Positions 41,136 to 52,401 of a DNA stretch of 64,000 bases are shown piece by piece. Location: contig NC_030995.1 in assembly GCF_000149955.1 (NCBI RefSeq), forward strand, positions 124,001-188,000, read 5' to 3'. The position numbers and the translations under genes are program-made. Positions within the stretch are counted from its first letter, which is position 1. Every line of letters starts with the position of its first letter. The notes beneath the pieces are model-generated. The model was not told the DNA's origin and made no database searches. It saw nothing but the letters and a program-made list of their open reading frames with translations. Source of the DNA: Fusarium oxysporum f. sp. lycopersici 4287. Its lineage: Eukaryota; Ascomycota; Sordariomycetes; Hypocreales; Nectriaceae.

Positions 41136-43240
41136 ATGCTAGCATCTCTTCCACCAGAAATCCTTGAAAATATTTGCGACAAGGTATATAGTTCACTGAT
41201 ACATATCAATACTGGCTGACAGTGATAGCTGAACGGTATCGACCTCCAGCGGCTCTCGCTGACGGCAAAATGGCTACATAAAGTAGCTTTTCGCCAACTC
41301 TGGCGCTCCATGACGATTCAGCCATATCCCGAGAGCGAGCGACATTGCATAAGCCCTTATGGACCATCGCAGCCTTGTCTTCAGTATACGAGAGAGCTCC
41401 GCTTTGATCCTGGTGTCGACGCAGACCCGAAACGATGTATCCATGCGAGTGACTGGCTTGGTTACATGGGCAACTGGACCGAGAAAGTCCCTCTTCATCA
41501 GTATACTTGGGAGGCTAGGGGAGATAGCTTTGGGCTTGAGGGTGGAAAGCTTCTTCGCGTGAAGTTTGAGTGTCTTGCGCAGAGGGCTGTGATATTGCTT
41601 AACCGTTTCAAGGACGGGCAACTCGAATCTTTCAGGTATGAGGCATACGTATCAGAGGGCATTTTCTAACAGATCCTAGTTGGAACTATACATCGTGCAT
41701 ACCCTCTGAGATTCTCGAGATTCTGAGTCTGAAGCATTCCTCCATCCAGAGTCTTAGCCTCGTCACGGATCCTTTCTGTAGTCGATTCAACCGCTGGAGC
41801 CGAACAGCTGACATAGACCTCTCGGTATTCCATAACCTTCGACGACTCATCTGGAAAGCACCTATGGGTTGTCATTTTGACAACATTGCTAGCCTTGTTA
41901 AGGCCAATGCGAGGCAGTTGGAGGAACTGGAATTGGAGCTGCAGGGCTGGTCTCAAGATCGAGAGAGTCGCGAGTCCACGGTGATTCATCACGAAGATAA
42001 CCCTGAAGTATGGGATAAGATACCAGCGAGTACTATGCTTGCTCGGCAGATGTTTGGTCTGCAGGGGGCTGCTTCGGAAGCAGCTGAACGGACATGCTTT
42101 CCGAACTTGCGGAGTCTAAAATTCACCCGGGTCCCTTTGAGAGATGAGAACACTGGTATACAGGTCACAGCTTCTTCCATTAACCTTAATGCTCTCAGGC
42201 ATCTGTCGTTGAGGATGTGCGCGTACTGGATGCCCTTCCTATCTAGCATCATGGAATCGCAAACGCCACTTCAACTCAAGACTCTCGAAATACTGGACTT
42301 CTACCTAGATACGCCGCACGAAACCGCAAAGAGCAAAGCCGCCACCATCACTGAATTTATCGATTCCTTCAAGGGACTCGAAGAACTTACCGTTAGTATA
42401 TGCGGTCCGACGTCATCTCTTCAGTTCTGGGAACATGTCGCGGGCCATGCGGCAAGCCTGAAAAGATTTGTGTATCATCAGAGGATCACGGACCAGGATG
42501 AAGAGCTGTTGAACTCGCGCTTGGGTAGAGATTCATCGGATTTAGGGATATCGTCTGAGGACCGAAACTGTATTCGGAAAGACCCTTCGCAGAATCCGCT
42601 TTCGAGACTCAACCTAGAGTTCATTGGGTTGGCATGTGCACCGAAGTACCTTGTAAGTGACCATAATTACTATTAGGATGTGAATTCTAAACAATAACTG
42701 CAGAAAGACATTCTGCTTCCCTTCGTGGCCAAGCGGTCACTGAAAGTGCTTCACATTCGACACACAGGAATGAGTTCAGGTCCCAGTGCATCCTGGGTCT
42801 TCAATCACGCCCTAGAACTCAAGATCACTGAAGGAGAGAATGAAGGTGTGCCCATCGACGACACAACAAAGACTAGCAACTCACTCAACGACGATGCCGA
42901 AGAAGATGTATATCTTAGCCTCGAAGAGCTCGCAACCGCTGTGAGAGAGAGAAGAGAGTGGAAAACACCACCTTTGCAACAAAGCTTCCGAGAGTTTGCG
43001 AATTGGGCCTTTGGTTCAAATGGGATTAAGGCCCTAGAATATATTGTTGCGGGTGACCTCTCTCATTGGAATAGGTATTCGGCTAACAACGCCTTGATAT
43101 GCAGAGTGGTAGGAGGGGAGAGGAGATATCGTGTCATCAGTCAGGAGCGCGGAGGGCCGGAGTGGCGAGATGTGAAGAGCAGATATGGAAGTGCATTGGA
43201 GGCATGTCCGGTTGAGAATATTGTTCCCGAGTACAACTAG
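41136..43240 (+). CDS. F-box protein
   Basis: Four exons (41136–41183, 41229–41635, 41680–42652, 42704–43240) give 654 aa in one frame. The N-terminus MLASLPPEILENICDK, followed after a 45-nt intron by LQRLSLTAKWLHKVAFRQLW, is a typical fungal F-box. The rest is a diverged leucine-rich region (LEELELELQGW, NLRSLKFTRVPLRDE, LRHLSLRMCAYW, KTLEILDFYLD, LKVLHIRHTG) that would bind the substrate. F-box proteins link targets to the SCF ubiquitin ligase through Skp1. The C-terminal part (EEDVYLSLEELATAVRERRE) is acidic. Target unknown; large families of such proteins expand in Fusarium-like fungi. No lesion was seen and all introns are canonical. It stands alone between the tRNA and a gene-free region. 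Confidence 0.82.
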
Positions 43241-44658
43241 TGACTTTCCTTCTTTGAGAGCATACATTACTGACGAAACTTGCTGGTTACAATCGTCAAT
43301 AAGCCCCACGGACATCTTCCGAGTCAAGTCTCAAGCCCCGCAGAGCTCTAGCCTGCCTGCGCTTGTTGTTAAGATTCTTAGTTTTAAACAGTGCTTAAGT
43401 ATAGTCTAAACGAGAATGAGCACACGAGCGAATGACCGATCGTGTATAATGATGACAAGGTGTCTGAAAGCTTTCAGCCTCTATGGTAATTGCGAGATAA
43501 TACAGAGCAATTCATCTAGTCTTTAATAGTGTCAGTGCCCGTATGATAACCGTTTATATGGATAGGAGTAGTGAAGGGGAATCAAGGATATAGTGAAATC
43601 CTTGTGAACTTGTTATGCAAGGTAATGATCTGAGTTAGTGCAAAGACTTGTTAAAGCTGTCAAGGACTCTGTCCAAGACCTGCCAAAATGCTGCATATCA
43701 CCTATTCCTAATTACACGATTCGAGTACCACGACGAGACGAGGCAAGCTTGAGTCTGTGCGCATGGCAATCTCTCGGTAAAATAGATCTAGACAACTTGG
43801 CAACCCATCAATAGCAAGCTATTCTCTACAGACTTCCAGCTTCCATAGGACCCGCGAACTAATTGACGGGGAACCCTGCTTAGAATTGAGGCAAGCTTTT
43901 GGGGCATTTGAACTAAGCAGGGTTCCCCGCGCTCGACCCCGTGGGTTAGCAGGTTAGGTCCGCGGGGCCGAGGTCGCATTAACGCGCCAAGACAGAAACG
44001 GGGATATACTCCGTGGTCGCAACCCGCTACTTCTGCTGGAATCTTGAGACTCTTTCTGTTCTTCAATTTATCTGAAAGGCCAGACAGACCAAGAGGAAGG
44101 GGTAAATGTACCCAAGATATTCGGTTCTGAGACTCCTTCTACCACGCTGAAGCACCAGACATTGGAGTCGAGTGTACTTGTTCATCTCTCCGGAATATTA
44201 AGCATCATTTTAAAAAAGTAGCAGGTTGCGATTGGCAGATCGAACTACGTGGCTGTCCTGCAAGGTGGGTTCCATCTCCCGATGCTAGACTTGATCCGTG
44301 TTAAAGGTGCCGAAGAGCCGATCGCAAATGACTTGTAAGGGTCATTTGCTATCACAGAAACTCTGGAAACTATCCCATTTTATCTCTCTCCGTGGCTACT
44401 TATCAATTCCTGCCATTCAAATCAAGTCTAGACTCTCAATAGCGTATCCTGACCCCTCGTTTTATGAAAGGGTGCCTCGGCACCTTGAAGTTATCGATCG
44501 GAGCAGTGGCCTTATAAGTATGATAAACAGTCGATCACTGTAACATAATAATAATTAATTTAAATAACTCCTTTCCCTTACCAACTCATACTCACTGAAC
44601 AAATCAACATTCCTCGCAACCAGATATCCTATTGCACTATCCCATCGAAGACATTGCC
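43241..44658. other. Intergenic region containing a hairpin
   Basis: About 1.4 kb with no gene. A 17-bp inverted repeat lies at 43867–43929 (separate entry). The last 100 bp are AT-rich and then CT-rich, fitting the promoter and leader of the MFS pump. Confidence 0.45.
43867..43929. repeat. Perfect 17-bp inverted repeat (hairpin)
   Basis: CGGGGAACCCTGCTTAG (43867–43883) and CTAAGCAGGGTTCCCCG (43913–43929) are exact inverted copies around a 29-nt spacer. Chance is very unlikely at this length. The whole is 63 bp. The 60 bp after it are GC-rich (CGCGGGGCCGAGG), unlike the AT-rich flanks. It may be a foldback or MITE remnant, a structured RNA, or a regulatory cruciform. I see no clear target-site duplication. 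Confidence 0.8.
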
Positions 44659-46514
44659 ATGGGTCCGAAGCAATTGGACGCCCACGAAGGCAGTGGGCAG
44701 AACTCCGAAAGCGAGAAGCCTACCCATGTAGAGACTGAGCATGCTGCCGTCACTTATGGCCAGGAGAAGGACGCCTTTCAGGCTCATGCGGATGAGTCCG
44801 GTGAGGGCCAGTCTACGAAGGTATACAGAAGACGAGCCCAGATATTCAAGCATACTAACACTCATTTTTAGATGACAAAAAGACGTTTCATGGCCCTCGT
44901 TTCACAAGCCTTTCTCTGGACGGGCTCCCAGATCCCTGTTTATCTATTCGGAGGTGTTCCGCCGTACATCTATGCTGATATCGGGGGACATGATCGTTGG
45001 ACCTGGTTTGTTCTAGCCAACCTTCTCTCGCTAGCAGCGGTCTGTCCGTTTGTGGGATCTCTATCGGATATGTTCGGCCGTCGATACGTTGCGCTCTCCG
45101 GCGCGTCGTTTATCGTCCTTGGAATGATCGTCTGTTCTACCGCTCACACAATGAATGTCTTTATCGGTACGCCCTCCACCCCTTCACATTTGACAGATCA
45201 AGGCTAACCAGTGATTCAGGTGGAATGGTCTTGGCGGGAGTCGGAGCCGGTATCAACGAACTCACCGCCCTAGCAGCAACTTCTGAGATGGCACCAACTG
45301 CCCAGCGTGGCAAGTACGTCTCCATCCTGATCTTCACAATCGTGCCCTTCTGTCCATCTGTGCTCTGGGCACAGCTCATCGCTGCACACTCGACATGGAG
45401 ATACATCGGCCTCTTCTGTGCTCTCTGGGCTTTTGTCGGTCTTGTCTTGACAGCTTTGTTCTACTTCCCACCGCCTCGTGTCAACTCAGAGGGCCTGACG
45501 CGAGGAGAAATTTTGAAGCGCATTGATTTCGTCGGCGGTTTTCTTAGCATTTCTGGTATGATCTTGTTCATGGCTGGATTGCAGTGGGGTGGATACATGT
45601 ATTCTTGGAAGTCGGCCCATGTCCTTGTTCCTTTGATTCTTGGTGCGGCTCTGGTGGTCCTCTTTGTCATCTGGGAGGGCTTCTTTGCGCCGTATCCCAT
45701 GTTTCCCCGCCGCATCAACCAAGCGCCTCGGATCCTTACCCTGACGCTCATCATCACCTTCATCTCTGGCGCAAACTTCTTTTCCATCCTCATGTTTTGG
45801 CCTACGCAGGCTTTCAACGTGTATGGTCATGACCCTGTGCAAGTCGGAATCCGAGGTATTCCTGTTGGCTTCAGTATCATGGCTGGTGCATGCATTGTCC
45901 TCTGGCTCCTGTCTGTGTTTAGAGGTGCAAACAGATCACTCATGGTTATCTCGAGTATCCTGATGACGGCTGGATGTGGCGCCATGTCAGTTGCAAGGCC
46001 AGACAACATGTCCACCCTATGGGGAATTCTCGTCCTGGCTGGCCTGGGCATCGGAGGAATCGTCGTCCCAGCAAGTATCATCACGACAATCATTTGCCCC
46101 GACGATCTCATCGCGACTATCGCAGCGCTTACTCTGAGCATCCGCGTCATTGGCGGTAGCATCGGTTACACCATTTACTACAATGTCCTTGTGGCCAAGT
46201 TCACACCTGCTGCTATACACTACATTGGTGGCGCGATGGTGAAGTATGGCAACATCACCTCAACTGAAGTCATCGGGGAGGTCATTGGGTTGACTAGTAT
46301 TTCTTTGCTGGACGAGATTGCCGAGGTACCAGGTATCGCGGGAAATGAAGCGCTGTATAAGATTGTGATCCAGGCTGGCCAGATTGCCTATGCCGAGGCA
46401 TACAAGTGGGTGTATTATGTGAGCATTGCGTTTGGTGCGGTTTCTGTCCTCGCTTCTCTTTTCTTGGGAGATATTGGGAAGTATATGGATGATCACGTCG
46501 CTGTGGTGATGTAA
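44659..46514 (+). CDS. MFS efflux pump, TRI12/siderophore-transporter type
   Basis: Three exons (44659–44820, 44872–45166, 45220–46514) give 583 aa. The start is ATG 44659 (GCCATGGGTCC). After a 55-residue hydrophilic tail there are about 14 membrane helices. Features of the TRI12-like group: MALVSQAFLWTGSQIPVYLF, GGHDRWTWFVLANLLSLAAV (loop before GSLSDMFGRRY), VGAGINELTALAATSEMAP, HSTWRYIGLFCALWAF and, late, GIGGIVVPASIITTIICPDD. Relatives export toxins or siderophores across the plasma membrane. TRI12 itself sits in the trichothecene cluster, but here there is no TRI5, PKS or NRPS nearby, so the gene is a stand-alone pump of unknown substrate. Reading frames and splice sites are intact. Confidence 0.86.
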
Positions 46515-47359
46515 GGCTGTTTTATGTACATAGGCATCGCGGTGATCTACTACAGGCCATGAGAATAAGGGTTATGTAGCTAAGATAGTTGATGAGAATA
46601 CGATTCAGGATCATTCCAGTTGGGCCCCATGCAAATCACCAACGCAGGTCTTCCTAAAGGTGTTTAAAACACAATCAGAATGTGACTTTCGGTCGCGGAT
46701 GAGCGTACAGGTGGCTTATATCACATGCTATCTCAGCTCTGACACCAAGCGCTGCGCATTTCCAAATCCAGCATGTTGCTTATAGCTGAAGTAATACTCG
46801 CCACGCCATCCGCATGCTTACCTTCCTTCCTTAGCTTCTTACATAACCTTCCCAAAATATCAGCATGACAGTCAGGAACTTGAGAGGTAAGCCAGGATAG
46901 GGATGTGAGGCTATGCTGCTGTGGCTTGAATATCATACGAGAATGGGCCAGCTGAGGATGCGCGATTTGGAGAGTATGTAGGTTTGTTTCATAGATGTCC
47001 GGCTTCATCCGAAATTTTGATAGTTTCATGTAGATTGATTTATGCAACTAGATGGAGGGGAGTGCGCATGAGCTATGAAGTGAGTCGAATTTGAGGAAAT
47101 GTATTGGGTCAGTCCAATTTTGTTAATGCCCCAGACTTTAATTGGGAGATCTCGTATGCTCACAATAATAGCATAGCCTAGCAGAGATTATAACCGAGAA
47201 GAATCAGGTTTACGAGTAATTATGGAAGCAATTATGCATAAAAGTAGGGGTTCTTACAAATGTCCCTCCCGCATAGGAATTCCAGTCTCTTACATGCTAT
47301 ACTTTATCAAAAGCCATAAGTTCAAATCTAGTTGCTTAAGTTCGGAAATACTATTGCCA
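46515..47359. other. Intergenic region
   Basis: About 840 bp. A 104-codon minus-strand open frame (46733–47047) has a plausible-looking end (KLRKEGKHADGVASITS) but no known motif, and may be a fragment or chance. Nothing else seen. Confidence 0.4.
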
Positions 47360-48178
47360 CTACTTCTTCAAGTACTTTGCCAAAGACTTGTTAATAAACT
47401 CCCGCCCCGCCTCATAAAGCTTCATCCTCTGCGTCTCAAACCCATCCTCCTTAAACAGGCTCTCCCCCGGCCCAACAGCAAACTGCTCATCACCCTTAAC
47501 AAGCCCATTAAACATCCTCTCCGTAAACTCACCAAGCGGCATTCCAATCTCTCCACCGTTCACCAAATCAGGCTGATGCTTCTCATCATGCAACTCCGTC
47601 TGAACAGCCGGCGGAAAAACTTCGATCATGCGGATGTGAGAAGCTCCACTAGCTTTGAGTTGTTCTCGAACGTTTAGGATGAAAGTGTGAAGGGCCGACT
47701 TGGATGCATTGTAGTTTGGTGTTCGGATCATTGAAGGAATTAGGCCAAGCGTCGCGCTGATGTATATTAGATGGCCTTGGGGCTGTTCCTTGAGATGAGG
47801 GAGGAACGCTGCGGTGAGATGGACGGCAGATGTGTAATTGGTGGTAAGTTCGTCGCCAAGAACAGATAGATCCAGAGTTTCGGGGCTGGTAAAGTCAAAT
47901 CCTCTTTGGATGCCTGAACTAAACACGATAGAGTCCAAATCTGGATCGGACTGGGTGATAGATTCGGCAAAGCCTTTGATTCCATTCAGGTCCGTGACGT
48001 CAAACACCACGGCCCTTGCATTATCATCTCCATATTTCTTCACAAACTCCTGAAGCTTATCGCTCCGTCTACCGACGACAATGACCTTTGTCCCTGTGGC
48101 TATGAGCTTGGCGGCAAGGGCCTCTCCAATACCGGAAGAAGCACCGAGCACGAGGGCCTTTTGGTACAAGGGAGCCAT
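47360..48178 (-). CDS. Short-chain dehydrogenase/reductase (SDR, classical)
   Basis: A single-exon 272-aa protein from ATG 48178, the usual SDR length. NAD(P)-binding: VLGASSGIGEALAAKL (about residues 10–25), then VVGRRSDKL, where the basic Arg-Arg after the second strand favours NADPH. VFDVTD holds the adenine-ring Asp. The active site has the Ser of YISATLG and the YNASK motif (Tyr-x3-Lys) followed by ALHTFILNVREQL. The C-terminal region (FTERMFNGLVKGDEQFAVGPG) resembles the DltE-like group of uncharacterised cytosolic oxidoreductases. The substrate is unknown. No introns. It is divergent from the secreted carbonic anhydrase gene, with 1.3 kb between, and has no obvious partner genes. Confidence 0.88.
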   Translation of the reverse strand: MAPLYQKALVLGASSGIGEALAAKLIATGTKVIVVGRRSDKLQEFVKKYGDDNARAVVFDVTDLNGIKGFAESITQSDPDLDSIVFSSGIQRGFDFTSPETLDLSVLGDELTTNYTSAVHLTAAFLPHLKEQPQGHLIYISATLGLIPSMIRTPNYNASKSALHTFILNVREQLKASGASHIRMIEVFPPAVQTELHDEKHQPDLVNGGEIGMPLGEFTERMFNGLVKGDEQFAVGPGESLFKEDGFETQRMKLYEAGREFINKSLAKYLKK

Positions 48179-49523
48179 GTCTAACAGTGCAAGATTGAGT
48201 TTCGAAGGATCGCGAGATGATATCGAAGGGAAATGACAGGTGAGAAGCTTGCGTATGTCGTATCAACTGCCGTGGTATCGTGACTGGGTTGGTAATGCTT
48301 GACGAGGGGTAAAGTGGGATGGAAGCCGAATTGTCGGTAGGTTGAGGCTAGGCTGCGTTGTGCAGGATAGGAAGGAGACTAGGAAATAGCTTAGTATTGA
48401 AGTCTTGGCACTTGTGATAGAGTTTGGGATGGATGTAAGTGAGGTTGAGCGGATTTGTCGTCGTCATGCAGAACATGATTCCATTGGGTTCTGTTATCGC
48501 GAATCCACTATCGCCAAGTCACCTGACTCGATCAAGTTACAACTGTACGGAGAAACGTAGCATCGTTCAAAACTTAAGCTTATTCATAATCCTTTCCAAA
48601 AACTCCATAATTGAGAGATTTAAGAAATGAAATTACCATCTCCACGCCCCTCGAGTCATTCTCAAGCCACAGGTCGAGGCCGTGTATCAGATTACAGCCA
48701 ATGCACTGCCAAGGAGTCCAGAACCTCTGCCCCGTCTGAGCCCCCCAGACCCTTGAACGGCTTACCCCTGGCGCTTGGCAACGGCTTTTCTAGAGCTCCT
48801 GGAGGTTTTGTTCCAGCCAGTGATGTTTCGCTGTTCATCTCCATGGAGAGTGTCCAGTTTAATGCGATGCTCCGCGGGGCTTTGCGGGCGTAAATAACAA
48901 CCTGGCACACGTCATTTTATTATTCAGAGTTGCGCTTTAAGAGGATACTCGGGGTGAAGACCGATAAATAACTGGATTTACGAGTGCAACGCTATGAAGA
49001 TTCACGAGTTCACGTGTGCGACAGCAGTTTAGACGCATTGTTTGGCCAAAAGCATAATTGATTCATGCAGACTAATGTTGAGTTCAGGGTCTACTCTAAC
49101 CCAAATGCGCAAGACCAAAAACGTCCCCCGGTTTTCAATGGGACACTCGGACATAACTGAACAGGGCATACCCAGCGACGCTTATTTCATTTTCTTCAGC
49201 AACATTACTGCGTCGAGGCAATAACCACACCCGTTTTAGATCCACCGCCCCCGGTCTGGCCGGTACGAGCATTGTGGCGTGACTTTGGCGGCAGTCAGCT
49301 AGCTACCGTTGCAGTTGATGTAAGCCCCAGCCTGTAGACCCCTGGATTATGACCCTGGGTTCATATTACCTGTCGGGGATTGTAGGGATGAGGATAAAGG
49401 AATACTTAAATGGAGAGTGTTTCTCGGTTTCAAGCGTTTGAGATCTGTAGAAGCTTGTTTTTTACCTTATTTCTTGAGTGTCAACGGTTTCCCCAACTTT
49501 TGACGTAGACAATTTCTTCAAAT
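48179..49523. other. Intergenic region between divergent genes
   Basis: About 1.3 kb. An 88-codon plus-strand frame (48627–48893) is proline- and serine-rich, without a motif, and is left out. No repeat or RNA gene seen. Confidence 0.45.
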
Positions 49524-50582
49524 ATGACTTCTTGGGTATCTTTGTTAGCTGTTCTGGCTGCGTGTGCGCCGCAGGTTCATGCGTCGTGTGCGTATGGAAC
49601 GCATCTTCACCGGAGAGCCGATGTTATTCAAGCTCCCAAGTTTGGATACTCTGCTGCCAATGTACGCCACTCAATCCCCTAAGGCTTCATCTGCTGTCTC
49701 TCTTATCCATCGAGGGCTTCAGAGAGCTCCATACAGGTTACTGACTTTATACAACAGGGCCCAGCAAACTGGTACAACTTAGACCCCAAGGCCAACGAAC
49801 TATGCGCAACTGGTCACCACCAATCCCCCATCAACCTCGCCGACGGTTCATTCAACATCATCCCCGCCTCAGACCTAAACATTGAGATCCCAAACTTTAC
49901 CAAGGGCGCTGAGTTTGAGAACTTGGGAAGTACCGTCGAAGTAGTCACCGAAGGACTCGGCGGTAAAATCACCATCGAAAACACGACATATCATCTGAAG
50001 CAGTTCCATTTCCATCTTCCCAGCGAGCACATCGACAACGGTACCAGTCTGGCCATGGAGATGCACATGGTTCACGCAAGTGCGGACAACAAACTCGCTG
50101 TCATTGGTGTTTTCATCGATCTCGACGATGGAGCGGCCGATTCGTATAAATTCAGGGAGACGCGCAAGGGCAAGACAGACACCCCTGCTACGAAATCCAC
50201 TGTCGTTACTACCGTTCTCAACTCGGTGGATAAGATTGCGACCCTAGGACAAACCACTCACATCAAGTCGCTCAAAATGTCCGAGATTGTATCTCTTCTC
50301 AACAAGGGCGATTTCCAATCGTAAGTCTACTAAGCATGCCAAGAAAAAGTAATGCCCGCTGACGGTTTTTGTTGTCTTAGATACTCGGGTTCGCTTACTA
50401 CACCGCCCTGTAGTGAGGATGTCAAGTGGCTCGTCTCCACTCAGAAGGTTTCTATTCCTACGCGAACTTATTTGAAGGCCCGATCTGTCATCGGCTACAA
50501 CGCTCGCTTCCCTCAAAATGTGCCAGGGGAGGAGAATATCTTGAGCCTAGTGGCCGATGAGATTGAGCACCACGATGACTAG
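49524..50582 (+). CDS. Secreted alpha-carbonic anhydrase
   Basis: Three exons (49524–49661, 49758–50320, 50381–50582) give 300 aa. A signal peptide is clear (MTSWVSLLAVLAACAPQVHA). The catalytic domain has SPINL (about residue 75), the zinc-ligand block QFHFHLPSEH (two His) and MEMHMVH (third His), and the late YSGSLTTPPCSEDVKW block in which Thr and Pro hold the substrate pocket. These mark an alpha-class enzyme, which converts CO2 to bicarbonate, acting in the cell wall or outside. Alpha types are less common in fungi than beta types. Three of the cysteines could form the usual extracellular disulphide. All splice sites are canonical and there is no lesion. Possible roles are pH adjustment or CO2 sensing outside the cell. 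Confidence 0.9.
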
Positions 50583-51519
50583 ATTAAGTTTACACCATGG
50601 TGGTTGTCTGTTTGGAGTAGAGGAGCCATTTGATCAAGTCAGTAGAGTAACGTATGGGAGGCAAAGTGAGCGATTATTTACATGTATTAATATAAGAAGG
50701 CGATATAAACGCAAGCATAAGCATACAATACGATCAATTTCCGATTTCACCACTTTTCTCCGATGCTAAAGTGTTATCGCCGAGCCGCTTGGCTCTCGGT
50801 ACTCTATCTCCAATGTAACTTTAAATCATCATGGAGAACGTTACAGCCAAATTGGAAATGTCGTCGTTTTTTCGACGTCAGTGCCCCCATATCTTGGCAT
50901 CCCAACGTCTGGAGAACGTGGGGAACCGTCTGATTTTCTGTGTTTACCCCTGGCTAGCTCAAGAGTTGGTGCTGATCTTCTCCCCACCTGTTTGTGCAAG
51001 TGGTTGAAGGTTTGACGGCGCTAAAGCCATCCGCTGTCAAGTTTATGTGACTATCATTCTCTTGGCGATGAGTTTTCGGGTTAGAAATGGAGCTGTGAGA
51101 CGATATGTAGCATTGAAGAGAGTCATGTTTGAGTGAAGGGGGCATTGTGCGCGGTCATTAGAGTTTGGGGTTATGATGCAGTGGATATTACACCGAAACG
51201 CGAGAATTTCTCCGTGCTTGGTTAGGGCTGTCGTGGGCAAACTCTAATTCTTCCTGCTATCCCCGATCACCGGGATATCCTTGGACATGCAGTAGCTGCT
51301 GACAAGAGGGACACCAGAATATCTCGAGATCTATTGGCTCGTCTATCAACCTAAGCCATCGGTAGCATATCCCATCTTCGACGATTGTCAACCAAGCCTT
51401 AATTGCATTTCTGAAACTCTAGTGCGTAATTCCTCCTATCAGAGCTGAAGCACAAATTGGCAGAACCTACAACTCCTCTCATACTGGTCTTAAAACGCTC
51501 ATAATTCTATTAAATTGAT
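50583..51519. other. Intergenic region
   Basis: About 940 bp between the 3' ends of two convergent genes. No gene, RNA or notable repeat seen. Confidence 0.5.
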
Positions 51520-52401
51520 CTAAGCCGTGCCAGACATTGGTTGTTGTCTATAAGGATTATGATCAGCCGTCAGATCAGCGGCGTACCAATTCAATGACAA
51601 CGCCATAACGATAGCCATGAAGAGAATATCAAGTACGTAAATCGGCCATTCATGCGCCTGCAAATATCCATCATCCCCAAGCCCAAACTCAACCAGTCGA
51701 AACACATTTCGGAATAGAATCAGGGTCGCACAGGCATATAGCTCACTGAGCATTATAACCAACAAGAGGTTCGGATTAATCGCCCCAATGAGTCCTCTTC
51801 TCGCAAGTCGTGCATGAAATGTTCCCGCACAGAGTAGGAAGATGACCAATAGGACAACCTGAAGAGCCAGTCCAGCAAGAACAACATTTTCCCCACTGTT
51901 CTCATCAGCTGTATTGTTGGCGTTGACAAGCATTCCTGCGCCGCAAGCCTGAACGACGAAGCATAAGACATCGCCTGTTACAAAGAACTTGGAAAGCCAT
52001 GATATTCGTATGATGGAAAGGTCTGGATGGTCAGAAGCACAGATGATTCGGCCGAGGAACATGTAGATTGCCGCGGAGAAGAAGATGGGCGCCAGGAGGA
52101 TCAGGAGTGTTTGCGTGCCGTACGATCCTTGGTCTCGTAGGTGGTCGGTCGAGTATATCCTTGCGGCAAGACCCGCGGTCTCAACTATGAGGGAAGTGTT
52201 AGAAGGATGGTCGATAGTCTTTGGGTAAGTTGGGGACATACAGAGTCCTCCGAGGACAAGAGTGAGGCAGAACCACTTTCGGTAGCGAAAGATATTCCAT
52301 AGATGAACAAGAGTGAGAACTGCGAATACGACGCAAACGACAAGCGCCAATATTTTTGAGGGCCGGTAGAGCTCGTATGCGTTGTCTGCTGTAGATGCCA
52401 T
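51520..52401 (-). CDS. RTA1-like membrane protein (lipid-translocating/stress family)
   Basis: Two exons (52242–52401 and 51520–52184) around a 57-nt intron (52185–52241, GTATGT...TTCTAACAC...CATAG), giving 274 aa. The intron is a multiple of three and has no stop, so unspliced RNA would also read through. Seven hydrophobic helices fit the RTA1 family (yeast RTA1, RSB1, RTM1). Family blocks: ETAGLAARIYSTD (helix 2–3), LLILLAPIFFSAAIYMFLGRII, FVTGDVLCFVVQACGAGML (the most conserved) and NVFRLVEFGLGDDGYLQAHEWPIYVLD (helix 6 with E and H). Members affect sterol or sphingoid-base export and resistance to toxic compounds; the exact activity is unknown. Intact. Confidence 0.87.
   Translation of the reverse strand: MASTADNAYELYRPSKILALVVCVVFAVLTLVHLWNIFRYRKWFCLTLVLGGLCMSPTYPKTIDHPSNTSLIVETAGLAARIYSTDHLRDQGSYGTQTLLILLAPIFFSAAIYMFLGRIICASDHPDLSIIRISWLSKFFVTGDVLCFVVQACGAGMLVNANNTADENSGENVVLAGLALQVVLLVIFLLCAGTFHARLARRGLIGAINPNLLLVIMLSELYACATLILFRNVFRLVEFGLGDDGYLQAHEWPIYVLDILFMAIVMALSLNWYAADLTADHNPYRQQPMSGTA

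Noticed and set aside
46733..47047. Minus-strand open frame of 104 codons
   Set aside because: Plausible C-terminal sequence but no domain or splice evidence; could be a fragment.
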